Source of the DNA: an uncultured Eubacterium sp.
Lineage (GTDB): Bacteria; Bacillota; Clostridia; Lachnospirales; Lachnospiraceae
Assembly: GCA_910589595.1 (NCBI GenBank)
Contig: CAJUTM010000039.1
Coordinates: forward strand, 1-15,782
Length of the DNA: 15,782 nt
Direction: 5' to 3'
The notes beneath the pieces were generated by a model. That model was not told the origin of the DNA. It made no database searches and saw nothing but the letters and a program-made list of their open reading frames with translations. Positions 6,592-14,957 of this stretch are shown one piece after another. The translations under genes and the position numbers were made by a program. Position 1 is the first letter of the stretch. Every line of letters begins with the position of its first letter.

Positions 6592-7092
6592 TTACATATT
6601 TCCGATAGCTTGCTCGAGAGACTGGCTCTCTTCTTCCGATAAGGAGACAAATACTTCGCCAGCTTTTACTTCCTTAATGTAAATGTAACAGCCCTCTTTG
6701 TTACTGTGCATGGAATTCATAATAAATCCGTCATTTTCTTTCGTAAGAAGTGTGAGAACAAAACTCAATGTGCCCCCTACCTGTTTGAAAGCATCATATT
6801 TGACAATACCGATTTTCTGGTACGTTTTCAAAAGATTTGTCTCAATACCGTTTAATCTTGTATCAATTTCCCTGATTTTCTCGTTGATAAAATCCATATT
6901 TTCAAATTTCTTATGGAACGATTCCTCGAGACTCTTGCCGTCGGCCCCCTCCATTAAGCTCATATATCTTTTTTTCAGGGAGCTGTTTTTACCTATTAAA
7001 ACAATACAAAGAATAAGTAAAATAAAAATACATCCGATGGCGCCTAATAATACTACATCCGTACTGAGACCGTAATCACTAAACTGAAACAT
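6592..7092 (-). CDS. DUF4446 family membrane-anchored protein
   Basis: The 166-residue protein has one N-terminal membrane helix (about 13-34) and then a charged helical region (about 35-90, possibly coiled coil). A compact C-terminal domain carries YDAFKQVGGTLSFVLTLL, then NDGFIMNSMHSNKEGCYIYIKEVKAG and a final LSEEESQSLEQA. This matches the pattern of DUF4446 as I know it, often found directly after parB in Clostridia. Its function is not known. The ATG follows AAGGAGG and lies 30 bases after the parB stop, so the three genes probably form one transcript. One guess from the context is a membrane link to chromosome segregation, but nothing in the sequence proves it. Only a weak hairpin (CAGGT/ACCTG, about 6553-6580) follows, with no strong terminator. 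Confidence 0.82.
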   Translation of the reverse strand: MFQFSDYGLSTDVVLLGAIGCIFILLILCIVLIGKNSSLKKRYMSLMEGADGKSLEESFHKKFENMDFINEKIREIDTRLNGIETNLLKTYQKIGIVKYDAFKQVGGTLSFVLTLLTKENDGFIMNSMHSNKEGCYIYIKEVKAGEVFVSLSEEESQSLEQAIGNM

Positions 7093-7122
7093 TCTTCTTC
7101 CTCCTTACAAACATGTGTTCGA

Positions 7123-8004
7123 TTATTTAAAGTATGCTACTATTTTTTCTAATTCTTCCTGAGAATAATATTCTATCTCTATTTTACCCTTATTTTCTGA
7201 TTTGCGATTTATTTTTACTTTTGTACCTATCTTTTGTTTTAACTGCTCTTCCATATCTTTATAGACAAAATCATTTTTCAATTCTTTTTTCGCAGATGGC
7301 TTCGCCGGCTGATTCATCGACTTAACCATCTTCTCAATATCGCGGACACTCAATTTGTCGCGGACAATTTTCTCCGCCGCCTCAATCTGCTGTCCGGCGT
7401 CTTCAAGGGAAAGAAGCGCTCGGGCATGTCCACTCGATATGGTTTCCTCAACTAACATGTCCAACACTTTGTCATCCAATTTGAGAAGACGCAGAGAATT
7501 GGTAATCGCAGAGCGGCTTTTTGAAACGCGAACTGCCAGTTCTTCCTGTTTCAAATTGTATTCCTTAATCAGATTTTGATAAGCTCTCGCCTCTTCTACC
7601 GGATTTAAGTCCTCACGCTGAATATTTTCGATTAGCGCAACTTCCATGATTTCCTGTGGCGTATAATCTTTAATAACTACAGGAACTTCCTTTAAACCAG
7701 CTAGTTTGGCGGCACGCCAGCGACGCTCTCCCGCAATAATTTCATAGTAGTCTTCTTTCTTTGCCACGACAAGCGGCTGTACGATTCCGTGCTGCTTAAT
7801 GGACTCGCTCAATTCATGCAGCGCTTCCTCATTAAATGATTTTCGCGGCTGTTTCTTATTCGGCTCTACTTCGTTTATTTTTAATATTGTTTCACCGGTT
7901 TTTGTACTACCCGCTTCCGGCTTCTGACTGGTAGCTTTTCCAATCGCTTTCGGCGGTATCATGGAATCCAATCCTTTTCCCAAACCTGTTTTCCTCGTTG
8001 CCAT
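7123..8004 (-). CDS. parB: Chromosome partitioning protein ParB (Spo0J)
   Basis: ParB binds parS sites near the origin, spreads as a CTP-dependent clamp and loads condensin. The 293-residue protein starts with the usual KTGLGKGLDSMIP (5-17), which contacts ParA. The ParB/Srx domain follows, with IKQHGIVQPLVV (69-80), the CTP-binding GERRWRAAKLAG (92-103) and ENIQREDLNPVEEA (126-139). A helix-turn-helix lies at about 151-177 (KQEELAVRVSKSRSAITNSLRLL), and a C-terminal dimerisation domain at about 240-293. The ATG overlaps the parA stop by one base (TAATG), with AAGGAG inside the end of parA, so the two are translationally coupled. Two parS sites lie upstream at 8883-8898 and 8926-8941. All key motifs are present. 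Confidence 0.97.
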   Translation of the reverse strand: MATRKTGLGKGLDSMIPPKAIGKATSQKPEAGSTKTGETILKINEVEPNKKQPRKSFNEEALHELSESIKQHGIVQPLVVAKKEDYYEIIAGERRWRAAKLAGLKEVPVVIKDYTPQEIMEVALIENIQREDLNPVEEARAYQNLIKEYNLKQEELAVRVSKSRSAITNSLRLLKLDDKVLDMLVEETISSGHARALLSLEDAGQQIEAAEKIVRDKLSVRDIEKMVKSMNQPAKPSAKKELKNDFVYKDMEEQLKQKIGTKVKINRKSENKGKIEIEYYSQEELEKIVAYFK

Positions 8005-8777
8005 TATCTTTTGCTCCTTTCAATCACTTCATCTGCCAACGCCATATATGCTTTCGCTCCTGTAGAACGAATGTCATATTGAGTAATCGGCAATCCATGA
8101 CTAGGTGCCTCTGCCAGACGAATCCCACGAGGAATAATTGTATTATAAATCGTCTGATTCAAATTATTTCTTACATTTTCTATTACCTGCATGGAAAGAT
8201 TTGTTCTTCCGTCATACATAGTGAAAACAACGCCGTTAATACACAATTTAGGATTCAAACGATCTTTCACAAGATTAATCGTATAAATAAGCTGACTCAA
8301 TCCTTCCAATGCATAATACTCGCATTGAATCGGAACAAGAACGGAATTTGCCGTCGTCATGGAATTAATCGTCAATGTATTCAGAGAAGGAGGACAATCA
8401 ATAATAATGAAATCATATCTTTCTTTCACTTTTGAAATAATGTTGTTCAAAATGTAATTGCGGTCTTCCATATCCATTGTTTCAATCTCAATACCAGCTA
8501 GATTAACATTTGCGGCTAATACATCCAAATTGTCAAAAATATCCTTTTGCACACATTCATCAAATGTATTATCGCCAATCATCAATTGATAAACCGTTGT
8601 TTCTAACTCATCCTTATCAATGCCAATCCCACTAGATGTATTTCCCTGCGGATCCATATCAATGACTAAAACGTGTTTACCTTTTTCTGCCAGAGCCGCA
8701 GCGAGGTTAATCGTCGTAGTTGTTTTACCAACGCCGCCTTTCTGATTGGCTATCGCCATAATTTCACATTCACTCAT
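8004..8777 (-). CDS. parA: Chromosome partitioning ATPase ParA (Soj)
   Basis: Soj/ParA is a deviant Walker ATPase that binds DNA as an ATP dimer. With ParB it helps place origins and controls DnaA and sporulation entry in Bacillus. In this 257-residue protein the deviant Walker A is KGGVGKTTT (13-21, signature Lys13), the A' region is VIDMDPQGN (38-46), and Walker B is FIIIDCPPSL (about 123-132). The start chosen is the ATG at 8777, with GGAGG 12 bases before it. The in-frame ATG at codon 7 (MAIANQKGG) aligns with many homologues but has no good binding site. The promoter at 8816-8844 lies between the parS sites and the gene, so ParB bound nearby could influence expression. Confidence 0.96.
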   Translation of the reverse strand: MSECEIMAIANQKGGVGKTTTTINLAAALAEKGKHVLVIDMDPQGNTSSGIGIDKDELETTVYQLMIGDNTFDECVQKDIFDNLDVLAANVNLAGIEIETMDMEDRNYILNNIISKVKERYDFIIIDCPPSLNTLTINSMTTANSVLVPIQCEYYALEGLSQLIYTINLVKDRLNPKLCINGVVFTMYDGRTNLSMQVIENVRNNLNQTIYNTIIPRGIRLAEAPSHGLPITQYDIRSTGAKAYMALADEVIERSKR

Positions 8778-8815
8778 ACTTTTCTTTTGCCTCCATTCAT
8801 AACTCGACTATTGCC

Positions 8816-8844
8816 ATTATAGCATTTCAAAAAGCATTTGACTA
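8816..8844 (-). promoter_or_regulatory. Extended -10 promoter of parA-parB-DUF4446
   Basis: The minus strand reads TAGTCA (8839-8844), 17 bases, then TATAAT (8816-8821) with TG one base before it. The start would be near 8809. An 8-bp A/T-rich inverted repeat (AAAAAGCA at 8829-8836 and TGCTTTTT downstream) overlaps the -35 and might weakly terminate rsmG readthrough. Confidence 0.72.
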
Positions 8845-8882
8845 CATAAATTTGCTTTTTTTATCTTATTTCATCAATATAA

Positions 8883-8898
8883 TGTTTCACGTGAAACA
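8883..8898. promoter_or_regulatory. parS site 1, perfect consensus
   Basis: TGTTTCACGTGAAACA, all 16 bases identical to the Bacillus parS consensus and fully palindromic. This is the ParB loading site. It lies 38 bases upstream of the parA -35. Confidence 0.97.
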
Positions 8899-8925
8899 AT
8901 TTTCATTTTCTATCTGTCTCTTATA

Positions 8926-8941
8926 CGTTTCACGTGAAACA
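8926..8941. promoter_or_regulatory. parS site 2, 15 of 16 matches
   Basis: CGTTTCACGTGAAACA differs from the consensus only in the first base. It abuts the rsmG stop codon and its centre is 43 bases, about four helical turns, from that of site 1. Two ParB dimers would therefore sit on the same face of the DNA. Confidence 0.95.
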
Positions 8942-9643
8942 TTACAAAGGTTTTTTCTTCGGTTTACCATCTTTTCTTGGATACTTGTCTTTCGTAAGTT
9001 CATTGTTTTGAATAAATAATAAATATCTCTCTTCTTCCTCTCTCAATCTATACTTCTTGCAATAACGAAAAACTGCCCCCAATTCCGTAAATGCATGAGA
9101 CGCTTTTTCAATTTCCTCCTCCTGCCTTTTCCCCTTATAAGAAATAAAATACCCCTCTTTCTTTACAAAGGGAATACAATATTCCATTAGAACCGGAAGT
9201 TCCGCTACTGCTCTTGATACAACAAAATCAAATTGATTACGAAATTCTTCTTTTCTCCCAAAAGTCTCCGCTCTGCCGTGAAAGGTCTCTACATTCTTTA
9301 AAGACAATTCTTCAATTACCTTTTGAAGAAAATCAATTCTCTTATTCAGTGAGTCCAGTAATACAAATTTCTTGTCCGGATTTAGAATAGCAAGTACCAT
9401 TCCGGGAAAGCCGGCGCCGGTTCCTACATCAAGCACTCTTGCTGAATTACTCTTTTTCCAAATATCGTCCAACATAAGAAAGGAAGAATCAAAAAAATGT
9501 TTCCATATGACGTCTTCATACTCTGTTATTGAAGTCAAATTCATTTTTTCATTTTCACTGACTAATAATTCATAATAGGTATTCAGCATTTTTTCCTGTT
9601 GCTGTGAGAGAACTATACCGTATGTCTCAAATATCTTTTTCAT
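8942..9643 (-). CDS. rsmG: 16S rRNA (guanine527-N7)-methyltransferase
   Basis: RsmG (GidB) methylates N7 of G527 in 16S rRNA using S-adenosylmethionine. Loss in other species gives low-level streptomycin resistance. The 233-residue protein has NLTSIT (35-40), the SAM loop LDVGTGAGFPG (71-81), LLDSLNKR (95-102) and a FVVSRAVAELPVL stretch of the family. The C-terminus is a basic tail ending in KPKKKPL. Start: the ATG at 9643 follows AAGGGG located inside the end of mnmG. The two genes overlap by 17 bases, so coupling to mnmG is likely. A parS site touches its stop codon. Confidence 0.96.
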   Translation of the reverse strand: MKKIFETYGIVLSQQQEKMLNTYYELLVSENEKMNLTSITEYEDVIWKHFFDSSFLMLDDIWKKSNSARVLDVGTGAGFPGMVLAILNPDKKFVLLDSLNKRIDFLQKVIEELSLKNVETFHGRAETFGRKEEFRNQFDFVVSRAVAELPVLMEYCIPFVKKEGYFISYKGKRQEEEIEKASHAFTELGAVFRYCKKYRLREEEERYLLFIQNNELTKDKYPRKDGKPKKKPL

Positions 9644-11522
9644 CTGTAACCCCTTTTCTGCTATTCTGCTCCAGATAAATTAATAATACCGATATGTCGG
9701 ATGGCGATACTCCGCTAATACGGGCAGCCTGTCCAACTGATTCCGGCCGTATATTGGATAACTTCTGAATTGCCTCTAATCGCAGGCTTTTTATATTGTT
9801 ATAATCTAAATCAGCCGGTATCCTTTTCTTTTCCAGTTTATGAAACTGCTCAACCTGTTTCTGCTGTCTCTTTATATATCCTTCGTATTTTAAAATAATA
9901 TTTACTTCCTCTTTTACCTCATCTGATAAATGCGGGCGCTTCTCATCAATCGGGGATAAGACTTCATAATTCAATTCCGGTCTCCGTATCAACTCGGCAA
10001 GTGTGACGCCGCTTACTAACTTTGTGCTGCTATATGTTTCCAATACTTTTTGTACTTGTTCGGTATTGCCGACATGCGTCGTTTTCATCCTCTCTACTTC
10101 CTGCCTGATTTGATTATATTTCTCTACAAAACACTGGTATCTTTCCTCCGAAATCAAACCGACTTCATAACCAAGTTCTGTTAGTCTCTCATCGGCATTG
10201 TCCTGCCGGAGAAGAAGACGGTATTCGGCGCGGGAAGTCATCATCCGGTATGGTTCATTCGTTCCCTTTGTCACCAAATCATCAATTAATACGCCTACAT
10301 ATCCCTGCGAGCGGTCAACAATAACCGGCTCTTTTCCCAGAACTTTACGGGCAGCATTGATTCCTGCTACCAATCCCTGTGCCGCAGCCTCTTCATAACC
10401 GGAACTTCCATTTGCCTGTCCGGCGCTGTAAAGTCCTTTTATTTTCTTTAATTCCAAAGTAGGAAGTAATTCCAGAGAGTCAATACAATCGTATTCAATG
10501 GCATAGGCATTTCTGACAATTCGCGCGTGCTCAAGTCCGGGCACAGACTGATACATTTTTTCCTGAACATCTTCCGGCAGGGAACTCGACATTCCTCCCA
10601 CATACATTTCATTTGTATAATTCCCCTCTGGCTCGATAAATACCTGATGACGGTTTTTATCGGAAAAACGAACAACCTTATCCTCTATGGAAGGACAGTA
10701 GCGCGGGCCCGTACCTTTAATATAACCGGAAAAAAGAGGAGAACGGTCCAAATTTTCTCTTATAATATCATGCGTCTCCTCATTTGTATAAGTCAGCCAG
10801 CACTTTACCTGCTCCCGCTGCAAATCTTCTGCCTCATTCATAAAAGAAAACGGTACAATCTTCTCGTCGCCATATTGAGGCTCCATTTTGGAATAGTCAA
10901 TCGTACTGCCATCCATGCGGGCGGGAGTTCCGGTCTTAAATCTTCTGATGGAAATACCTGCTTTGAGAAGAGAATCCGTAAGATGTGTAGCTGCCTGTAA
11001 TCCATTGGGGCCAGTATGAACTGCTATCTCACCGGTAATACATTTCGCATTCAGATAAGTTCCCGTACACAAAATACATACGCGGCAGGAATACTCATTA
11101 CCCGTATAAGAACGGACACCGGTAATTTTCCCATCCTCAATAAGTAAATCCGTAATTTCTCCCTGCTTAATTGAAAGATTCTCCGTCTCCTCCAATACTT
11201 TTCTCATCGCATAACTATATTCTTTTTTATCTGCCTGCGCCCTCAGTGAATGGACAGCAGGGCCTTTTGACTGATTCAACATCTTTGACTGGATAAATGT
11301 CTTATCAATATTTTTTCCCATCTCTCCACCGAGAGCATCAATTTCCCGAACCAGATGTCCTTTTGACGTTCCCCCGATATTAGGATTACAGGGCATCATG
11401 GCAATACTGTCAACACTTACCGTAAAAATAACTGTCTTTAACGATAATCTCGCCAATGCCAAAGCAGCCTCACAACCCGCATGTCCGGCGCCCACTACAA
11501 TAGCATCATAATAATCTGTCAT
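9627..11522 (-). CDS. mnmG: tRNA uridine-34 5-carboxymethylaminomethyl modification protein MnmG (GidA)
   Basis: MnmG is the FAD-binding partner of MnmE. The complex adds a (carboxymethyl)aminomethyl group to C5 of wobble U34 in tRNAs reading split codon boxes. The 631-residue product matches the E. coli length of about 630. It shows the FAD motif VVGAGHAGCEAA (9-20), the signature PCNPNIGGTSKGHL (44-57), GTGPRYCPSIEDK (270-282, with conserved Cys276) and the C-terminal AARISGVSPSDISVLL. The frame is open 10 codons upstream to 11552, inside mnmE. I chose the ATG at 11522 because GGGGAGG stands before it, MTDYYDAIVVG is the normal family start, and it lies 14 bases past the mnmE stop. It is cotranscribed with mnmE and rsmG. 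Confidence 0.97.
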   Translation of the reverse strand: MTDYYDAIVVGAGHAGCEAALALARLSLKTVIFTVSVDSIAMMPCNPNIGGTSKGHLVREIDALGGEMGKNIDKTFIQSKMLNQSKGPAVHSLRAQADKKEYSYAMRKVLEETENLSIKQGEITDLLIEDGKITGVRSYTGNEYSCRVCILCTGTYLNAKCITGEIAVHTGPNGLQAATHLTDSLLKAGISIRRFKTGTPARMDGSTIDYSKMEPQYGDEKIVPFSFMNEAEDLQREQVKCWLTYTNEETHDIIRENLDRSPLFSGYIKGTGPRYCPSIEDKVVRFSDKNRHQVFIEPEGNYTNEMYVGGMSSSLPEDVQEKMYQSVPGLEHARIVRNAYAIEYDCIDSLELLPTLELKKIKGLYSAGQANGSSGYEEAAAQGLVAGINAARKVLGKEPVIVDRSQGYVGVLIDDLVTKGTNEPYRMMTSRAEYRLLLRQDNADERLTELGYEVGLISEERYQCFVEKYNQIRQEVERMKTTHVGNTEQVQKVLETYSSTKLVSGVTLAELIRRPELNYEVLSPIDEKRPHLSDEVKEEVNIILKYEGYIKRQQKQVEQFHKLEKKRIPADLDYNNIKSLRLEAIQKLSNIRPESVGQAARISGVSPSDISVLLIYLEQNSRKGVTDEKDI

Positions 11523-11536
11523 GATATTCCTCCCCT

Positions 11537-12922
11537 TTATTTTCCCATACAAAAATCTTTAAATATCTTCTCGATTATGTCTTCCTCAACCGTCTCTCCA
11601 ATAATAAGACCGAGTGATTCGTAAGCGTCTGTCAAATCTATAGCATACATATCTTCCGGCATACCTGCCTGTATACTTTCCTCTACTTTTTCCAGACTTT
11701 CTTTTGTCCTCAAAAGTACTTCCCGCTGCCGCACATTCGTAATATAGATTTCTTCTTTTGAATCCATCTTCTTGTCCGACAATAACTGATTCAAATAATC
11801 TTCCAGCTCATCTAATCCCTCTCCCTTTTTAGCAGAAAAAGGAATCACCTTTTTATTACTGTACCTCATTATCTCTTCTTTTTGTAATGCGGCAGGTAAA
11901 TCATTTTTATTTAATAAAATTACGCCGTCTTTGTCTGCAATCAATGACAAAACTTCTCTGTCCTCTTCGGAAAGACTTTCATTTTGGTTGAGAACACAAA
12001 TAACAAAATCTGCCTGTTCCATTGATTCTTTCGATTTGGCAATACCAATAGATTCCACTTCATTTTCCGCTTGGCGAATCCCTGCGGTATCAATGAGCCG
12101 CAGTAAATGACTGCCAATTCTTATATCCTCTTCCAACGTATCCCTTGTCGTACCGGGAACATTCGTAACGATAGCACGGTTCTCCCGCAGCATACAATTT
12201 AAAAGAGAAGACTTTCCTACATTTGGTTTTCCTACAATTACCGTATGAATGCCATCCTTTATAAGCCGCCCGTTATTGCTATTTTCAATCAAATGATTTA
12301 CTTCTGTTAATAAATAATCGACATGCGACTCAATCCGCTCTGTAAAATCATCGAGTGAAATATGTTCGGGGTCATCGAGTGCAGCTTCCAGATAAGCTAC
12401 ATCTTCCAAAATCATTTCCCGCAGCGCAATAATTTTTTCTTTTATCTTACCGCGCAATTGCTGTAAAGAATTTTGCAGGGACAATTTGCTCTTTGACTGA
12501 ATAATATCCATAACCGACTCCGCTTGTGATAAATCAAGACGGCCATTGAGAAAAGCACGCTTCGTAAACTCTCCCGCCTCGGCGATACGGACGCCGCCTT
12601 TCAATAATAACTGCAAGATTTCTTCACAAATATAGTGGCCTCCATGACAATGAATTTCAATAACGTCTTCCCGCGTATAACTGCGGGGAGCTTTCATCAA
12701 TAATACAAGCACTTCATCAATCAGGCGATTCGACTCATCACAAATAAACCCATAATGTATCGTATGAGTTTCATATTTTGATAAATCAATCCGCTTTCCT
12801 TTTCCATCACAAAAAATATTGCTCACAGCGGCAAATGCTTCGTTGCCACTGACTCGTATAACACTGATACTCCCATTTGCCGATGAAGTAGCCGTGGCGG
12901 CAATAGTATTTTCATATAACAT
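11537..12922 (-). CDS. mnmE: tRNA modification GTPase MnmE (TrmE)
   Basis: MnmE is a GTPase with a folate-binding N-terminal domain. It works with MnmG on wobble uridine of tRNA. In the 461-residue protein the N-terminal domain starts ENTIAATAT. The helical domain holds the inserted G domain: GKPNVGKSS (231-239), PGTTRDT (256-262), DTAG (278-281), NKND (338-341) and SAKKG (363-367). The last four residues are CMGK, the C-x-G-K end with the catalytic Cys. The ATG is preceded by AAGGTGG at about 10 bases. A 28-base gap separates it from the hairpin after jag, so its transcript probably comes from readthrough or from a promoter inside jag. mnmG follows after 14 bases. Confidence 0.97.
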   Translation of the reverse strand: MLYENTIAATATSSANGSISVIRVSGNEAFAAVSNIFCDGKGKRIDLSKYETHTIHYGFICDESNRLIDEVLVLLMKAPRSYTREDVIEIHCHGGHYICEEILQLLLKGGVRIAEAGEFTKRAFLNGRLDLSQAESVMDIIQSKSKLSLQNSLQQLRGKIKEKIIALREMILEDVAYLEAALDDPEHISLDDFTERIESHVDYLLTEVNHLIENSNNGRLIKDGIHTVIVGKPNVGKSSLLNCMLRENRAIVTNVPGTTRDTLEEDIRIGSHLLRLIDTAGIRQAENEVESIGIAKSKESMEQADFVICVLNQNESLSEEDREVLSLIADKDGVILLNKNDLPAALQKEEIMRYSNKKVIPFSAKKGEGLDELEDYLNQLLSDKKMDSKEEIYITNVRQREVLLRTKESLEKVEESIQAGMPEDMYAIDLTDAYESLGLIIGETVEEDIIEKIFKDFCMGK

Positions 12923-12950
12923 AACGTTTCATCCACCTTTACAGGTAACA

Positions 12951-12978
12951 AAAGGCTGAATCATAAGATTCAGCCTTT
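12951..12978 (-). terminator. Hairpin after jag, partial terminator
   Basis: A perfect 12-bp stem (12951-12962 with 12967-12978) has a 4-base loop and is followed on the minus strand by TTTTGTTACC. The stem is strong but the T tract short, so it may attenuate rather than fully stop transcription into mnmE. Confidence 0.78.
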
Positions 12979-12983
12979 CACAC

Positions 12984-13721
12984 TTAATCTTCTTTTTCAA
13001 TTTCTCTCTTTTCTGAATATGGTCTTCTGTGTTCGCGGGAATAGTTATTTCTCCGTCTTCTGTAATTATTTCTTCTCGGCAAATCCGAAGCATATTCCCG
13101 ATTCAATGTAACGACTACTTTGCGGTGCGGCTCGTCACCTTCGCTATGTGTATCTACATATTTATCATTTTGCAATTCTGCATGGATAATTCTTCTCTCA
13201 TAAGGATTCATCGGCTCAAGAAATGCCGGACGACCTGTCTTTTTCACTTTGCTTGCCACATTCCGTGCGAGATTTTCAATTGTCTCTTTTCTTCTCTGAC
13301 GATAATTTTCAGTATCAATCTTAATTTTAATATAGTCTTCAGTCTTCTTATTGGCAACCAGAGAAGTTAAATATTGCAGTGAATCTAATGTCTGCCCTCT
13401 TTTTCCAATAAGCATACCCATCTCATCACCTTTGAGTTCAATATTCATCTGGCGTTCCTGCTCGTCAAAATCAATTTCTATTTCTACAATAAGTTTCATT
13501 GCATCAAAGACTTTTGTAAGAAAATCCTTTACATTATCGGTTACATCTTTCTTTTTGCGAACCCGAATGACAGCAGGTTTACTAAATAAACCTAAAATAC
13601 CACTCTTTTCTTCTTCGATTACTTCATATTCAATTTGGTCGCTTGTCGTTTCCATTTGGATTAAAGCATTTGTCAAAGCCTCATCTGCTGTTTTTGCAGA
13701 AAACTCTTTCCATTCTTCCAT
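12984..13721 (-). CDS. jag: RNA-binding protein Jag (KhpB)
   Basis: Jag/KhpB is a cytoplasmic RNA-binding protein linked to cell elongation and division control in Gram-positive bacteria. The 245-residue protein shows the three expected parts. The Jag-N domain is at about 3-50, with KSGILGLFSKPA. The KH domain has the GKRG loop at 106-109 (MGMLIGKRGQTLDSLQYL). The R3H domain is at about 150-212, with NPYERRIIHAELQND and the following HSEGDEPHRKVVV. A basic Arg/Tyr-rich tail (about 214-245, RRNNYRRRRNNYSREHRR) is a plausible extra RNA contact. The ATG is 11 bases after the yidC stop, and its GGGGG-type binding site overlaps that stop codon. The yidC-jag pairing is conserved widely. Confidence 0.96.
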   Translation of the reverse strand: MEEWKEFSAKTADEALTNALIQMETTSDQIEYEVIEEEKSGILGLFSKPAVIRVRKKKDVTDNVKDFLTKVFDAMKLIVEIEIDFDEQERQMNIELKGDEMGMLIGKRGQTLDSLQYLTSLVANKKTEDYIKIKIDTENYRQRRKETIENLARNVASKVKKTGRPAFLEPMNPYERRIIHAELQNDKYVDTHSEGDEPHRKVVVTLNREYASDLPRRNNYRRRRNNYSREHRRPYSEKREIEKED

Positions 13722-13732
13722 TTTCTTTCCCC

Positions 13733-14716
13733 CTACTTCTTATCTTTTTTACCGGAAAGCATATGAGCATAGCCTGCAATGCTACCTGATTGATAATTTT
13801 TCTTTTCTTCAATGCTTACATCTTCTACTTTATCTGAAGTCTCTTTATTTTGATAAGCAGATGCACTCTTAATCGTAGAAGTACGCTTTTTCGCATACTC
13901 TTCCATTTGCTTGTTCATTTCCGCACGTTTTGCATTTTTCTTGGAAGCCTTTTCCTTATTTTTCTCAATCAAATCATCCATAGAAATACTATCGACTTTT
14001 CGATTAATCAAAATAGCCTGAACAATTCGGAATAAACTGCCGGCTACCCAGTAAAGACCAATATACATTGGTAAACTCAAACAAAAAAATCCAGACATAA
14101 ACGGCATAAAATAATTCATCATCTTCATTGAGCTTGCCATCGAATCCTGTTCCTGATTACCATCGGTTTTTACCTGCATCAGTTTCGTATTTAAAAACTG
14201 TAATACTACGGCAAGTACCGGAATAAGAAAAGCAGCCCATCCGAACGTATGTCCCTCGCGAAAGAAATTCAGTGGACTTGAATCAATATTCAACCCTAAG
14301 AAAATATTAGAATCTTTCGCCTCGGCCAAAGCCGGTACATATTTCTTTACATCATACATAACCCGATACAGACAGTACATAACCGGTAAAGTAACAATCA
14401 GTGGAAGACAACCGCTAAACGGACTGATTCCGTATTTCGCATAAACTGCCTGTGTCTCCTGATTCATTTTCATCTGGGACGCCTGATCTGTCTTTCCTTT
14501 ATACTTTTTCTGAATCGCTTTTATCTCCGGATTAATTTTACTCATTAATCGGGATGATTTCTGCTGCTTGGAGTTCAGAGGATACATGAGTAAATACGCA
14601 ACAATGGTAAACAAAATAATACAAAGCCCGGTATTATGGATGCCTATCGTATGAAATACAGCCCAATCAATACCGAAAAGGATTTTACCAAAAATCCAAT
14701 ATAACCAATCTAACAA
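13733..14716 (-). CDS. yidC: Membrane protein insertase YidC/OxaA (SpoIIIJ type)
   Basis: YidC inserts and folds membrane proteins, alone or with SecYEG. The 327-residue protein has five hydrophobic segments: about 7-24, 29-47, then IVTLPVMYCLYRVM, FGWAAFLIPVLAVVLQFL and the C-terminal MPFMSGFFCLSLPMYIGLYWVAG region. Hydrophilic loops hold the NPEIKAIQKKYKGK helical hairpin and a charged C-terminal tail of about 90 residues. No lipobox is seen, unlike Bacillus SpoIIIJ. Compared from memory with SpoIIIJ (TILIRLLILPL), the matching segment reads TIVAYLLMYPL, so the groove Arg is replaced by Tyr41. The start is TTG at 14716, supported by AGGAGG with 8 bases of spacing. It lies 19 bases after yidD and 11 bases before jag. 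Confidence 0.96.
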   Translation of the reverse strand: MLDWLYWIFGKILFGIDWAVFHTIGIHNTGLCIILFTIVAYLLMYPLNSKQQKSSRLMSKINPEIKAIQKKYKGKTDQASQMKMNQETQAVYAKYGISPFSGCLPLIVTLPVMYCLYRVMYDVKKYVPALAEAKDSNIFLGLNIDSSPLNFFREGHTFGWAAFLIPVLAVVLQFLNTKLMQVKTDGNQEQDSMASSMKMMNYFMPFMSGFFCLSLPMYIGLYWVAGSLFRIVQAILINRKVDSISMDDLIEKNKEKASKKNAKRAEMNKQMEEYAKKRTSTIKSASAYQNKETSDKVEDVSIEEKKNYQSGSIAGYAHMLSGKKDKK

Positions 14717-14735
14717 AATTATTTCCTCCTGTTAT

Positions 14736-14948
14736 TTACGGCACAGGGTCATAACCACCTTTATGAAAAGGATGGCATCTTAAAATTCTTTTTACAGCCA
14801 AAAAACCACCTTTCCATGCACCATATTTTTGTATCGCCTGAACTGCATATTCAGAGCAGGATGGTGTATAGATGCAAGAAGGTGTTCTCTTCATCGGCGA
14901 TATATATTTTTGATATATGTGTAACATTCCCAATAAAATTTTCTTCAC
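14736..14948 (-). CDS. yidD: Membrane protein insertion efficiency factor YidD
   Basis: YidD is a small peripheral membrane protein that helps insertion by YidC. The 70-residue product has the whole family pattern: an N-terminal amphipathic helix (MKKILLGMLHIYQKYISP), then CIYTPSCSEYA (25-35) and a KRILRCHPFHKGGYDPVP ending. The start is GTG at 14948. An overlapping ATG at 14950 is out of frame and hits a stop at once. The binding site is weak (GAAGTGAG), and the gene follows rnpA by 9 bases, so translation is likely coupled. Confidence 0.96.
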   Translation of the reverse strand: MKKILLGMLHIYQKYISPMKRTPSCIYTPSCSEYAVQAIQKYGAWKGGFLAVKRILRCHPFHKGGYDPVP

Positions 14949-14957
14949 ATACTCACT

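Noticed and set aside
8829..8863. AAAAAGCA / TGCTTTTT inverted repeat as the rsmG terminator
   Set aside because: The stem is only 8 bp and A/T-rich with a 16-base loop. It overlaps the parA promoter, so it is noted but not called.
11523..11552. Ten-codon N-terminal extension of mnmG into mnmE
   Set aside because: Only ATG 11522 has a strong binding site, and MnmG proteins begin MTDYYD-like right before the FAD motif.
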